Origin: an uncultured Oscillospiraceae bacterium
GTDB taxonomy: Bacteria > Bacillota > Clostridia > Oscillospirales > Ruminococcaceae
Assembly (NCBI GenBank): GCA_910578965.1
Contig: CAJTSP010000005.1
Location: forward strand, 1-47,810
DNA length: 47,810 nucleotides
Direction of reading: 5' to 3'
Below the pieces are notes generated by a model that made no database searches, was not told the origin of the DNA, and worked only from the letters and a program-made list of their open reading frames with translations. Each line of letters starts with the position of its first letter. Within the stretch, counting starts at the first letter, position 1. Both the position numbers and the translations under genes were made by a program. Below are positions 24,373 through 32,497 of this stretch, piece after piece.

Positions 24373-24543
24373 CGCAGCGTCCCGCGCTGGGATGCATACA
24401 CCGCCCGCGCCATGGGGCAGTTCCGCGCCCGGACGGGTGCGCCCCCCATGCCGTGCCGTGTAAGGCCGCCACACCCGCGCACAGGCCGTGCGGGGGTTTT
24501 GGTTTGTCCGACAATGTTTTGACGTAAAAAGGAGAGCATTTTT
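24373..24543 (+). promoter_or_regulatory. Structured leader with terminator-like hairpin (possible attenuator)
   Basis: The leader between the promoter and the start codon can fold: GCCATGGGG (about 24408-24416) opposite CCCCATGCC, then a hairpin CCC-GCGCAC (24474-24482) with GTGCGGGG (24488-24495) followed by GTTTT and a T-rich stretch, then the ribosome site AAAAAGGAGAGC. A hairpin plus T run placed before the ribosome site is the layout of a transcription attenuator. No known riboswitch class was recognised. The part of the gap from 24110 to 24338 shows no other feature. Confidence 0.4.
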
Positions 24544-25749
24544 ATGTACAACTGCCGCAAGCTTTTGCCCGACCTTTACTGGGTGGGTGCAAACGACCGC
24601 CGCCTGGCCTTGTTTGAAAACCTTTTTCCTATCCCGCGCGGCGTGTCCTACAATTCTTACCTTTTGCTGGACGAAAAGGCCGTGCTGCTGGACACGGTAG
24701 ACCACGCGGTGAGCCGTGTTTTTTTAGAAAATCTGGAGCACCTGCTGGCCGGACGCAGGCTGGATTACGTCATTGTAAACCATATGGAGCCGGACCACTG
24801 TTCCACCCTGCAGGCCCTTTTGGCCCGCTGGCCCGAGGCTAAGGCCTTGTGTACCGCCAAGGCCGTGCAGATGATCGGGCAGTTTTTTGGCCCGGCCCTT
24901 GCAGAAAGGGCGCAGACGGTAGCCGAGGGGGATACGCTCTGCGCCGGGCGGCACACCCTGCGGTTCATCACCGCGCCGATGGTGCACTGGCCCGAAGTAA
25001 TGGTAACCTTTGACGAGGCCGACGGGGTATTATTTTCGGCCGACGCCTTTGGTAGCTTTGGCGCCTTGGACGGCCATCTGTTTGCGGATGAGCTGGATTT
25101 TGCCGGGCGCTTTTTGCCGGACGCCCGCCGCTACTACGCCAACATTGTGGGCAAATACGGGGCGCAGGCAGCCTCGCTGCTCAACAAGGCGGCCGGGCTC
25201 CCGATCCGGATGATCTGCCCGCTGCACGGGCCCATTTGGCGCCGAGACCTTGGCTGGCTGCTGGAAAAATACCGTCGCTGGAGCCAATGGCAGCCAGAGG
25301 AGCCGGCCGTATTGATCGCCTATGCCTCAATGTACGGCAACACAGCCGATGCGGCCGAATGCCTCGCCGGGCTGCTGGCCGAGGCCGGGGTAAAAAGGGT
25401 TGCGGTGTACGATGTTTCGGGCGCCGATGTGTCCGAGCTGGTGGGCGAGGCGTTCCGATGCAGCCATCTGGTGCTGGCCGCCCCCACCTACAACGGCGGG
25501 GTCTACCCCAAAATGGAGGAGCTGCTGGCCCATCTCAAGGCGGCCGGGCTACAAAAGCGGACGGTAGCCTTGATAGAAAACGGCAGTTGGGCGCCCGCAG
25601 CCGCCAAGGGCATGCGTGCGGTGCTGGAGGGCATGAAGGATACTGCCCTGCTGGAAAGCACCGTGAGCATCAAATCGAGCCTGGCCGAGGGGCAGTTGCC
25701 GGCCCTTAGGGCGTTGGCCGCCGAGCTGGCCGGCAGCTTGGCGCAGTGA
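24544..25749 (+). CDS. fprA: Flavodiiron protein (FprA/A-type flavoprotein)
   Basis: A 401-residue cytoplasmic enzyme that reduces oxygen and/or nitric oxide in anaerobes. The N-terminal metallo-beta-lactamase-like domain has the di-iron ligands: NHMEPDH (His80, Glu82, Asp84, His85), MVHWPE (His148), FSADAFG (Asp167) and CPLHGP (His about 226). From about residue 253, LIAYASMYGNTADAAE is the FMN-binding loop of the flavodoxin domain and APTYNGGVYPKM the second FMN loop. No rubredoxin domain is fused, so an external electron donor is needed. A strong ribosome site precedes the ATG. Single-gene transcript ending at 25853-25888. Confidence 0.95.
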   Translation: MYNCRKLLPDLYWVGANDRRLALFENLFPIPRGVSYNSYLLLDEKAVLLDTVDHAVSRVFLENLEHLLAGRRLDYVIVNHMEPDHCSTLQALLARWPEAKALCTAKAVQMIGQFFGPALAERAQTVAEGDTLCAGRHTLRFITAPMVHWPEVMVTFDEADGVLFSADAFGSFGALDGHLFADELDFAGRFLPDARRYYANIVGKYGAQAASLLNKAAGLPIRMICPLHGPIWRRDLGWLLEKYRRWSQWQPEEPAVLIAYASMYGNTADAAECLAGLLAEAGVKRVAVYDVSGADVSELVGEAFRCSHLVLAAPTYNGGVYPKMEELLAHLKAAGLQKRTVALIENGSWAPAAAKGMRAVLEGMKDTALLESTVSIKSSLAEGQLPALRALAAELAGSLAQ

Positions 25750-25852
25750 GCCGGCAGACCGCCCGGCTGCCGGCGCGGTAAACGGCAGCCTTTGAAGGCC
25801 GGCCCCCTTTCTTTGTGCGGCGGCCGCGCCCATCTTGTTACCCTCCACAAGC

Positions 25853-25888
25853 AAACTCCCCATGTGCGGGTTCGCACATGGGGAGTTT
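25853..25888. terminator. Bidirectional terminator at the end of the polysaccharide locus
   Basis: A perfect 16-bp stem: 25853-25868 with 25873-25888, loop GGTT. It lies between the convergent flavodiiron gene and the last gene of the polysaccharide operon; the right flank is T-rich. Confidence 0.9.
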
Positions 25889-25900
25889 TGTTTAGGGGGG

Positions 25901-25927
25901 CTGGGGGGCGTTGCCCCCCAGATTGGC
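25901..25927. repeat. GC hairpin with a motif repeated near 17527
   Basis: CTGGGGGGC (25901-25909) pairs with GCCCCCCAG (25913-25921), loop GTT, followed by ATTGGCCC. Nearly the same string, GGCGTGCCCCCCTGGATTGG, occurs at 17527-17546 beside the tandem repeats, so it is a dispersed repeat. Confidence 0.55.
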
Positions 25928-25962
25928 CCAACGCCCAGCTCGGCCCGGTATCCCAAATCGCC

Positions 25963-27903
25963 CTACTGGATCAGCTCCACAAGCCGGCTGGCAGGGTCGA
26001 GCCCGTTCTCGGCCAAAAGCGCCTCGCTGCGGGCGTCTGGCGCGTAAAAGATCAAATAATCGTACTTTCCGTACAATTCGCTCAAAGTATACTCTTCGTC
26101 GTCGAACTGCCAAAAATCGACCGTATCAGTGTTGAGCACATACCGTACAATATACCGCATGCCCCAGGTATCGATCTCCTCAGGGTCACCCCCGCGGGTA
26201 TATACCAGGCATCGCCTGCCATCCTCAAGGGAGTACCGGCCCTTGATGGCAAGCCATTCGCCCTGGGTCTCGGTATTGTGATAGGGTGCGCGCTGCCAAA
26301 GCGCCGCCAACTGCCCCGGCTCGGCCAGCAACAGCATACAGGTCAGCAAAGCCGCGGCCGCAGCCGCAAGGCCGTTTGCCTTTACAGAGACGGGCGGCCC
26401 TTTTTTGCCGCCGGCGGGGCGCAAAGGAGCCTGCCGCCAGGCCGGGCCGGCCGGGGCTGCATCCTCCGGGCGCGCGCCGGCCGGGGCAAGGGCCGAGAGG
26501 GCGGCCAGCGCAAGCGCGGCGCCCAGATAGAGCAGGGCGGTAAGATGGTAGCGGGTAATGCTGGCAAGGCAGAGCATCTCGGCCGTATTCATCGAGAACA
26601 GGTAGGTCCCGAACAGGCAGCCGATATACGCAAGCTCACAGCCGGCCAGCGCAGCCCAAAGCCCCGCCGCCCGCCGCCGGGGCAGCCGGCCGGCCGCACA
26701 AAGCCCGGCCAGCAAAGCCGCCGAGCCGAGCGCCAGCGCCCAAAAAACGCGGGTATCGGCCTGGGAAAAATCCCAAAAATGGCGAGCGAACAGGCCCACA
26801 AAGGCGCGCAGTTCCTCGGCCGTTTTGCCGCCCAGCATACCCGCGTACCCGGCCAGCGAAACCGCGTGCTTGCTGGCCCCGCCGCCCGCCTCCATGGCCG
26901 TTTGGGGAAAGACCATCGCCACATGCCGCGTCCAGAGCCAGAAGGCCCCAAAGGGGGCGGCGGCCGCCGCGCAAAATGCGGGCAAGGCCCGGCGGCGGGC
27001 GGCAAGCCTCCCGCCGCCGGGTATCCCGGGCCCCTCCCCGGCCATGCCGCCCGGCCGCCGTGAGGCGGCGGCCGCATCCCCGGGCCCAAAGACAAACCAG
27101 GCCAGCACCAAAAGGTTTGCCGCCGCAAAAAAAAGGCCGCTGTTTTTGATGACCGCCTCGAACAGCAGCGCCGGCAGCGCGGCAAGCGCCGCCTTTTGGG
27201 GCTGGGCGGGGCCGTAATACGCAATCACCGCAAGGGTGCCCGCGGCCTGCACGGCCAAAAGGGTGTCCACCCGCAGGTCCACCGGGGGGATGTTGCCCAC
27301 CAGCAAAAACAGAGCGGCCATGGCCCCCAGCGCCGCCCCGGCCCCGCTGCGCTTTGGTACAAACACCAGCAACGCAAAGGCCCCGGCCAGCAGCAAAAGG
27401 CCTTGTGCATAGACCATCATGCCGTCCGACACGCCTACCGCATCGCAGAAATACTTGATCCATCCGGCGCTGCCGGGGGGGTAGGCGGTAAACTCGATGG
27501 CGGTGTTCTGGGCGTTGGGCAGCCGGCCAAACCGCAGCATGGTTTTGGCCATCACCGCCCAGTGGGACATATTGTCGTGCCCGGCAATCACCCCGCCGCG
27601 CATTAAAAAGAGCATCCAGCCGGCTGCGGCGCAAAACGCGAGGGTACGCAGGCTTTGAAAAGCGGCAAAGGCGGCGCGGCTGCGCAAAACATAAAAGGCC
27701 AGCAGCCCAAGGCCGCCCAGCCAAAGCGCCGCCTCGGCCGGCATATAGATGTTGAGCAGGCCGGCTGCAAACTGCACCGCCCCCATGCCGGAAAACGCCA
27801 CAAAAGGGCAGAGTTCGGGGGCGATGCCCCACCGCCGCGCAAGCAAAACGCACCATCCGGCCGACGAAAGGGCGAACAGCCCCAGCCTCACAAGGCTCAT
27901 CAT
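25963..27903 (-). CDS. Large membrane protein, GT-C-like putative glycosyltransferase
   Basis: A 646-residue protein with about 12-13 helices and a C-terminal outside or cytoplasmic tail of about 110 residues. In the first large loop GHDNMSHWAVMAKTMLR is followed by YPPGSAGWIKYF; an acidic residue in the first loop with a YPPG..W motif is the layout of GT-C-fold, polyprenyl-sugar-using glycosyltransferases. No exact family could be named. The start at 27903 overlaps the stop of the Wzy-like gene (ATGA), so the two are made together; GGGGGAGGTGG lies just upstream. Last gene of the polysaccharide locus. It could add a side-chain sugar outside the membrane. Confidence 0.6.
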   Translation of the reverse strand: MMSLVRLGLFALSSAGWCVLLARRWGIAPELCPFVAFSGMGAVQFAAGLLNIYMPAEAALWLGGLGLLAFYVLRSRAAFAAFQSLRTLAFCAAAGWMLFLMRGGVIAGHDNMSHWAVMAKTMLRFGRLPNAQNTAIEFTAYPPGSAGWIKYFCDAVGVSDGMMVYAQGLLLLAGAFALLVFVPKRSGAGAALGAMAALFLLVGNIPPVDLRVDTLLAVQAAGTLAVIAYYGPAQPQKAALAALPALLFEAVIKNSGLFFAAANLLVLAWFVFGPGDAAAASRRPGGMAGEGPGIPGGGRLAARRRALPAFCAAAAAPFGAFWLWTRHVAMVFPQTAMEAGGGASKHAVSLAGYAGMLGGKTAEELRAFVGLFARHFWDFSQADTRVFWALALGSAALLAGLCAAGRLPRRRAAGLWAALAGCELAYIGCLFGTYLFSMNTAEMLCLASITRYHLTALLYLGAALALAALSALAPAGARPEDAAPAGPAWRQAPLRPAGGKKGPPVSVKANGLAAAAAALLTCMLLLAEPGQLAALWQRAPYHNTETQGEWLAIKGRYSLEDGRRCLVYTRGGDPEEIDTWGMRYIVRYVLNTDTVDFWQFDDEEYTLSELYGKYDYLIFYAPDARSEALLAENGLDPASRLVELIQ

Positions 27904-29264
27904 GCCTGCCCACCTCCCCCCTGCTTGGCCGGGCGCGCATCCGGCACGCCGCCCGGCGGGGCGGGCTGCCGGGTGTTCAGGGTAAGGGGGCGGGCCGCCC
28001 CGCCAAACAAAGCGTTTGCCGCCAAAAGGGTCAGCAGGTTAGGATAAACTACCTTTTCCATTACGGCGTAGGCCATAAAGCCCAGGGCGCAGGCCAGCAA
28101 AACCAGGTCGGCCCCGCCGCTTTTGGCCAGCCGCCAGCACAGCAGCGCGCCGCCCAGCACCAGCATGGCCACAAAAAGAGGCCCGCAGAGGAAAAAGTAG
28201 TAAACATAGGTGTTGTCCACCTGATAGCACATCTCGGTGGTAAAGGGCTGGCCAAAAAGGGTGGTCGCGTCCAGCGAGCGGAGGTCGTTGCACAGGTAGT
28301 TCCAGGCAAGCTGCACCCGCCCGCTGAGCAGGCTGTTGACCCGGCGGAAAAACAGGCTTTCGGGGGTGTACAGGCGGGCCAGCAGATAGCTTACGGCACA
28401 AAAGAGCGGCGCGGCGGCGGCGCACAGCCCACGCACCCACCGTTTTTGCAAAAGGCCGGGCAGCAGGCGGCCGGCCAGCGCCGCCGCCAGCACAATCAGG
28501 CAGAGCAGCTCGGCCGAACGGCTATTGGGCACAAGGTCGATAAATACCACTACCCCCAATACCGCCAAAACATCCCACCAGCGCAGCTTTTTCCAGCGCA
28601 GGCAGAGCCAGAGCAGCGCAAGGCCGGCCGCAGAAATGCCGCAGCCGTTGTAGCTGCCGTAGCCCAGCGCCATGCGCACCCGGGTACGGCCGGTATCAAA
28701 GGCGGTTTGCATGTTTGCCTGCAAGCCCAGCAGCGCGGTGCTTACCGTAAAGGCGAACTCAAAGGCCTGGGCGGCCAGCATGCTGGCAAGGCCGGCAAAG
28801 AGCCGAGTATCCTTAACCGCAAACACCAGCAGCAGCGCATCGCTGAGCGGCCCATAGCCGGACACCAGCGCCCCCTTGGCCCAAAGCGCCGCCGCAAGCC
28901 CGCCCAGCATTAGTTGCCGGCCGGAATACCGGGTAAGGCAAAACGCCTTGCCCAAAATCAGCCCCGCCAGCGCCAGGCTGCGCAGGGTGGCAAAGGCGGT
29001 GGGGCTGCCGGCCGGGCCGTACCACTCCAGCAAAAGGCTGATCGGCTCGGCGCCCCACCAGAGCAGCGCAATGCAGCAAAAAACCGGGGTGGCCAGCCGC
29101 TCGCGCAGGGCCGCCAACCCGTCCCAGAGCAGCCAGCGTTCCTCCCGCCAGGCCGCCCAAAGCCGGGTCCTTGCAGGACCTTGCCCAAGTGCAAAGCGCA
29201 AGGCAAGCTGCATAAGGGCCAAAGCCGGCGCCATAAGGCAAAAAAGATGAAAGGTATTTTGCAT
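27900..29264 (-). CDS. Wzy-like polysaccharide polymerase
   Basis: A 454-residue integral membrane protein with about 11-12 helices. The large loop toward the C-terminus has SLLSGRVQLAWNY, then LFGQPFTTEM and QVDNTYVYYFFLCGPLF; the order SGR...FG...VDN.Y...G is the recurring pattern of Wzy polymerases in Firmicute capsule loci. It would link repeat units on the outer face of the membrane. The start at 29264 follows AAAGGAGCTTCCC; the ATG at 29336 has no such site. It overlaps the following gene. Sequence identity among Wzy proteins is low, so the call rests on topology, pattern and context. Confidence 0.7.
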   Translation of the reverse strand: MQNTFHLFCLMAPALALMQLALRFALGQGPARTRLWAAWREERWLLWDGLAALRERLATPVFCCIALLWWGAEPISLLLEWYGPAGSPTAFATLRSLALAGLILGKAFCLTRYSGRQLMLGGLAAALWAKGALVSGYGPLSDALLLVFAVKDTRLFAGLASMLAAQAFEFAFTVSTALLGLQANMQTAFDTGRTRVRMALGYGSYNGCGISAAGLALLWLCLRWKKLRWWDVLAVLGVVVFIDLVPNSRSAELLCLIVLAAALAGRLLPGLLQKRWVRGLCAAAAPLFCAVSYLLARLYTPESLFFRRVNSLLSGRVQLAWNYLCNDLRSLDATTLFGQPFTTEMCYQVDNTYVYYFFLCGPLFVAMLVLGGALLCWRLAKSGGADLVLLACALGFMAYAVMEKVVYPNLLTLLAANALFGGAARPLTLNTRQPAPPGGVPDARPAKQGGGGQA

Positions 29265-29440
29265 GGGAAGCTCCTTTGTTGGCAGATGTGAGCCGGGTAG
29301 CGGCGGGGGATAAGAAAACCGGGCTTGCGAAACCACTTCAATTTACCGGAGGCTTGCTGTGCGGCCCCGGTACGGTGAATTGCCCCCAAGGGGCAAAAGG
29401 GAATCCTCCGGGCGGGCCCGTTTTTTGTGGGTCCGCCGCA

Positions 29441-31066
29441 TTAGCTGTATTTTTGCAGGATGGCCTGCATGGCGCCAAACTGCTCTTCCATCTCGCTGAC
29501 CAGCTTAAACTGGGTACGGGCCCGCACTAAGTTATGGGTGGGGTACTGGGTCTTGAAATAGACGTCCCCCTGTAAATAATCGGTCAAAAAGCGCATGCCG
29601 CACTCCAGGGTCATCAGCTTGGCGCCCCAGGCCAGGGAGTCTTTTTCGGCGGCGGTCAGCACGTCCCCCGCGGCCTCCAGATAGCCCTTGGTGTACAGCT
29701 CAAACAGCGCAAGGTCAAAGTGCACCTTGGAAAGGTCCTGCTCGTCCTCGGCCGCCGTGGAGGCCCCAAATCGGATCGAGTCGCCAAAATCGTTGGCGGC
29801 AAGGCCGGGCATGATGGTATCCAGATCGATGACGCAGATGCCCTCGCCGGTGGCGGCGTCAAACAGGATATTGTTGAGCTTGGTATCGTTGTGGGTAACC
29901 CGCAGCGGCAAAAGCCCGGCGCGCAGCGGCTGCATCAGCCGGCCGCAGTCTTTTTGGCGTGCCTCGGTAAAGGCGATCTCGGCGGCACAGGTGCGGGCGC
30001 GGTTTTTGACGTCCCGGCGCAGGGCGCGCTCAAAATCGGCGTAGCGGCTCTCGGTATCGTGAAACCGCGGGATGGTCTCGTGGAGAGTGCCGGCCGGATA
30101 GTCCCCGAGCTGCTTCAAAAACCGGCCAAAGCTTTTGCCGGACTGGTAAAACTGCTCGGGTTCGGGGGTAGTCTGGTAGCAGACCGAATCCGGGATATAG
30201 TTGTAGCAGCGCCAGGGCAGGCCCTTGGCGTCCTCAAAATAGTTTTCGCCCGCGCGGGTTTTGATGTAGCTCAGGGTCTCGCGGTCCGGGTTGCCGCCGC
30301 CGGCCCGGATCGACCGGCGCAGGTACTCGGTGACACCAAAAATATTCTCCATCACATGGGCCGGGTTTTTGAATACAAACTTGTTGACCCGCTGCAGCAC
30401 ATAGGCAAGCTCCTCCTCGCCGCCCTCGGCGGGCATGTACACGGCATAGGTCTCGTTGATATGCCCCGCCCCAAACGGCTTGACATAGCTGCACCGGTTG
30501 CCAAAGCCAAAGGCGTACAAAGCGTCCTCCAGCTCCCGGCTGTCCACCCCTTCGATGCGGCGGCGGGTAGAAAAGATCACCTCGCCCGCCTCCACCTTGC
30601 GCTGGGGCTCGATCTGGCAGTTTGCCTTGATGACGCTGCCCAAGCCGATGTGCGCGCCGTCCCCCACCGTGCTGTCGTGGTCGATGATGGCGCCGCTGTT
30701 GACAAGGCAGCCCATCCCCAGCCGCACATGGGTGTTGACCACCGCCCGCTGCATCACAAAGCAGCCCGGCCCCATGCCGGCCGAGGGGCTGACCACTGCG
30801 GAGGGGTGGATGATGTCCGGCACCGAAAAGCCGGCGGCCAGCAGGGCCTTGGTCCACTTGAGCCGCTGGCCGTTGTTGCCCAGCGCCGCCACCGCGCAGG
30901 GGTATTCGCCCAAAAAGCCGGGGTAGTCCACGCATTTGCCGATGACCCGGCTGTCCTTGGCGGCGTCGTCCAAAAAGGCGATTTTTCCGTACCGGCCGGT
31001 GAGCCGGGCAGTTTCATAAACCATCTGCCCAAAGCCTCCCGCGCCTAAGATCAAGAGATTGTCCAT
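29441..31066 (-). CDS. Fusion of NeuD/PglD-like acyltransferase and N-acetylhexosamine 1-kinase (NahK)
   Basis: 541 residues, two enzymes in one chain. Residues 1-175: Rossmann start LILGAGGFGQMVYETA, then a left-handed beta-helix with NSGAIIDHDSTVGDGAHIG; His130 matches the catalytic base of PglD/NeuD sugar N- or O-acetyltransferases. Residues 180-541: a full NahK-type anomeric kinase, recognised by FGAGHINETY, PLRVTHNDTKLNNILFD (catalytic Asp394), CVIDLDTIMPG, DFGDSIRFGAST and LECGMRFLTDYL. NahK makes GlcNAc- or GalNAc-1-phosphate from the free sugar. The ATG at 31066 is favoured over the GTG at 31069 by AAAGGAGAG spacing. Next to ManC in the locus, it may supply an acylated or plain HexNAc-1-P. 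Confidence 0.85.
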   Translation of the reverse strand: MDNLLILGAGGFGQMVYETARLTGRYGKIAFLDDAAKDSRVIGKCVDYPGFLGEYPCAVAALGNNGQRLKWTKALLAAGFSVPDIIHPSAVVSPSAGMGPGCFVMQRAVVNTHVRLGMGCLVNSGAIIDHDSTVGDGAHIGLGSVIKANCQIEPQRKVEAGEVIFSTRRRIEGVDSRELEDALYAFGFGNRCSYVKPFGAGHINETYAVYMPAEGGEEELAYVLQRVNKFVFKNPAHVMENIFGVTEYLRRSIRAGGGNPDRETLSYIKTRAGENYFEDAKGLPWRCYNYIPDSVCYQTTPEPEQFYQSGKSFGRFLKQLGDYPAGTLHETIPRFHDTESRYADFERALRRDVKNRARTCAAEIAFTEARQKDCGRLMQPLRAGLLPLRVTHNDTKLNNILFDAATGEGICVIDLDTIMPGLAANDFGDSIRFGASTAAEDEQDLSKVHFDLALFELYTKGYLEAAGDVLTAAEKDSLAWGAKLMTLECGMRFLTDYLQGDVYFKTQYPTHNLVRARTQFKLVSEMEEQFGAMQAILQKYS

Positions 31067-31144
31067 CACTGCGCTCTCCTTTGCAAGAATTTATCGTGCA
31101 CGCCCTATACGACAGGGCGGTGACAGGCGCCGGCAGGGCCCTGC

Positions 31145-32491
31145 CTAAAACTGCTTCACGTCCGCGTCCTCCACGGCGCAGCCTAACTGTACCTCGATCA
31201 GCTCCATGGCGGTCTCGGCCCGCAGGGTGTGCCGGGCGCCGGCCGGCAGACGCAGCACCGTACCGGGGCCCATCGGCGTTTCGCGGCCCTCCACCGTGGC
31301 GCGGCCCCGGCCCGAAAGCACGGTCCACACCTCGTCCCGGTTTTGGTGGCAGTGGTAGCTCATCTGCCCCCCGGCCCGCACTGCAAGGTGCACAGTCATG
31401 GAATGGCCGTGAGGGCCTTCCAGCAGCACCCGGAAGCTGCCCCAGGACTTTTCCTCAAACATTACCCGCTGGTGCAGCCCGTCCACATACGGCTTGATAT
31501 AGCTGGACTGGTGCTTGTCGCTTACCAAAACCCCGTCCGGCCCGGCGGCTACGATCATGTCTTTGGCCCCCATCACCAGCAGCGGCTGCTCCAGCTCGTT
31601 GACGGCGTGCACGTTTTCGCACCCGCTGCCCAGCACTACGTTGCCCAGGGCCGGCTGGCTCATCACCTCGGCCAGGGTGTTCCAGGTGCCCACGTCCTTC
31701 CAGGCGCCCTCAAACCGGATGCAGCCCACCGCCTTCTCCCGCTCGGCCACCGCATAGTCAAAGCTCGTCCTGGGCAGCTCCCCGTAATGCTCGTACACCT
31801 CGCGGTAGGTTTTGGCGGGCAGGTACCCGGCCAGGATGCCAAGCAGATAGCCCAGCCTGAAGCCGAACACCCCGCAGTTCCAGAGCGCGCCCTCGGCAAT
31901 ATACCCTGCCGCCTGCTCCTCGCTGGGTTTTTCCCGGAACCAGGCCACCGGCCGCACCCCTTCGCCGTTTTCGCCCTGCCCTGCCGGGGCCGGCCCCGGC
32001 AAAAAGTAGCCGTACTTGGCGCTGGGATAGGTAGGCGCGGCCCCCATCAGCACCAGGCTTGCAGCATCCTGCCGCACCGCCCTTTCCAGACGGGCCAGGG
32101 CGGCAAAATAATCCGGCCCCACAAAGGGGTCGATGGGGCAGACGATGACCGGCTCGTCCTCGCCAAGGCCCTGTTCGCTGTACAGGTAGGCCGCAGCCAG
32201 CGCGATGGCAGGGAAGGTGTCCCTCCTTGCCGGCTCACAGCAGACCGAGATCCCCCCGCCGTCCGGCTCGGCAAGCTGGTTGAGGACGGCGCTTTTTTGG
32301 CTTTCGCCGGTGGCAATGGTCACCGAGGCATCCGGGAAGGCCGCACGTAGCTGGCGCAGCAGCCGCTGCGCCATCGACTCGTACTCCCCGGCCTCGTTTT
32401 GAAACAGCTTTAGAAACTGCTTGGAGCGCACGTCGTTGGAAAGCGGCCAAAGCCGCTTTCCGCTGCCGCCGGATAAAAGGATAAAATTCAT
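31145..32491 (-). CDS. manC: Mannose-1-phosphate guanylyltransferase (with cupin domain)
   Basis: A 448-residue enzyme of the ManC/AlgA type that makes GDP-mannose from mannose-1-phosphate and GTP. N-terminal nucleotidyltransferase: LLSGGSGKRLWPLSNDVRSK; sugar site FREKPSEEQA and FEGAWKDVGTWNTL. C-terminal cupin (about residues 340-448) has SYHCHQNRDEVWTVLSGRG, as in the mannose-6-phosphate isomerase half of bifunctional members; whether it isomerises cannot be told. The stop-to-start gap from the GDP-fucose synthase gene is 6 bases. It feeds Gmd and Fcl; no phosphomannomutase lies in the window. Confidence 0.9.
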   Translation of the reverse strand: MNFILLSGGSGKRLWPLSNDVRSKQFLKLFQNEAGEYESMAQRLLRQLRAAFPDASVTIATGESQKSAVLNQLAEPDGGGISVCCEPARRDTFPAIALAAAYLYSEQGLGEDEPVIVCPIDPFVGPDYFAALARLERAVRQDAASLVLMGAAPTYPSAKYGYFLPGPAPAGQGENGEGVRPVAWFREKPSEEQAAGYIAEGALWNCGVFGFRLGYLLGILAGYLPAKTYREVYEHYGELPRTSFDYAVAEREKAVGCIRFEGAWKDVGTWNTLAEVMSQPALGNVVLGSGCENVHAVNELEQPLLVMGAKDMIVAAGPDGVLVSDKHQSSYIKPYVDGLHQRVMFEEKSWGSFRVLLEGPHGHSMTVHLAVRAGGQMSYHCHQNRDEVWTVLSGRGRATVEGRETPMGPGTVLRLPAGARHTLRAETAMELIEVQLGCAVEDADVKQF

Positions 32492-32497
32492 AAGCGG

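Noticed and set aside
26636..27940. Alternative leftward frame of 434 codons inside the GT-C-like gene
   Set aside because: Gly/Arg-rich shadow with no helices; the chosen frame has a proper ribosome site, an overlap with the previous stop and membrane topology.
29411..29437. GC-rich hairpin after the fusion gene as an intrinsic terminator
   Set aside because: The 9-bp stem has its T-run in the loop, and on the transcribed (minus) strand no T run follows, so it would not stop transcription into the Wzy-like gene.
29720..31048. Rightward open frame of 442 codons opposite the acyltransferase-kinase fusion
   Set aside because: Shadow of the highly conserved NahK/NeuD reading; composition is His/Gly/Val-rich and featureless.
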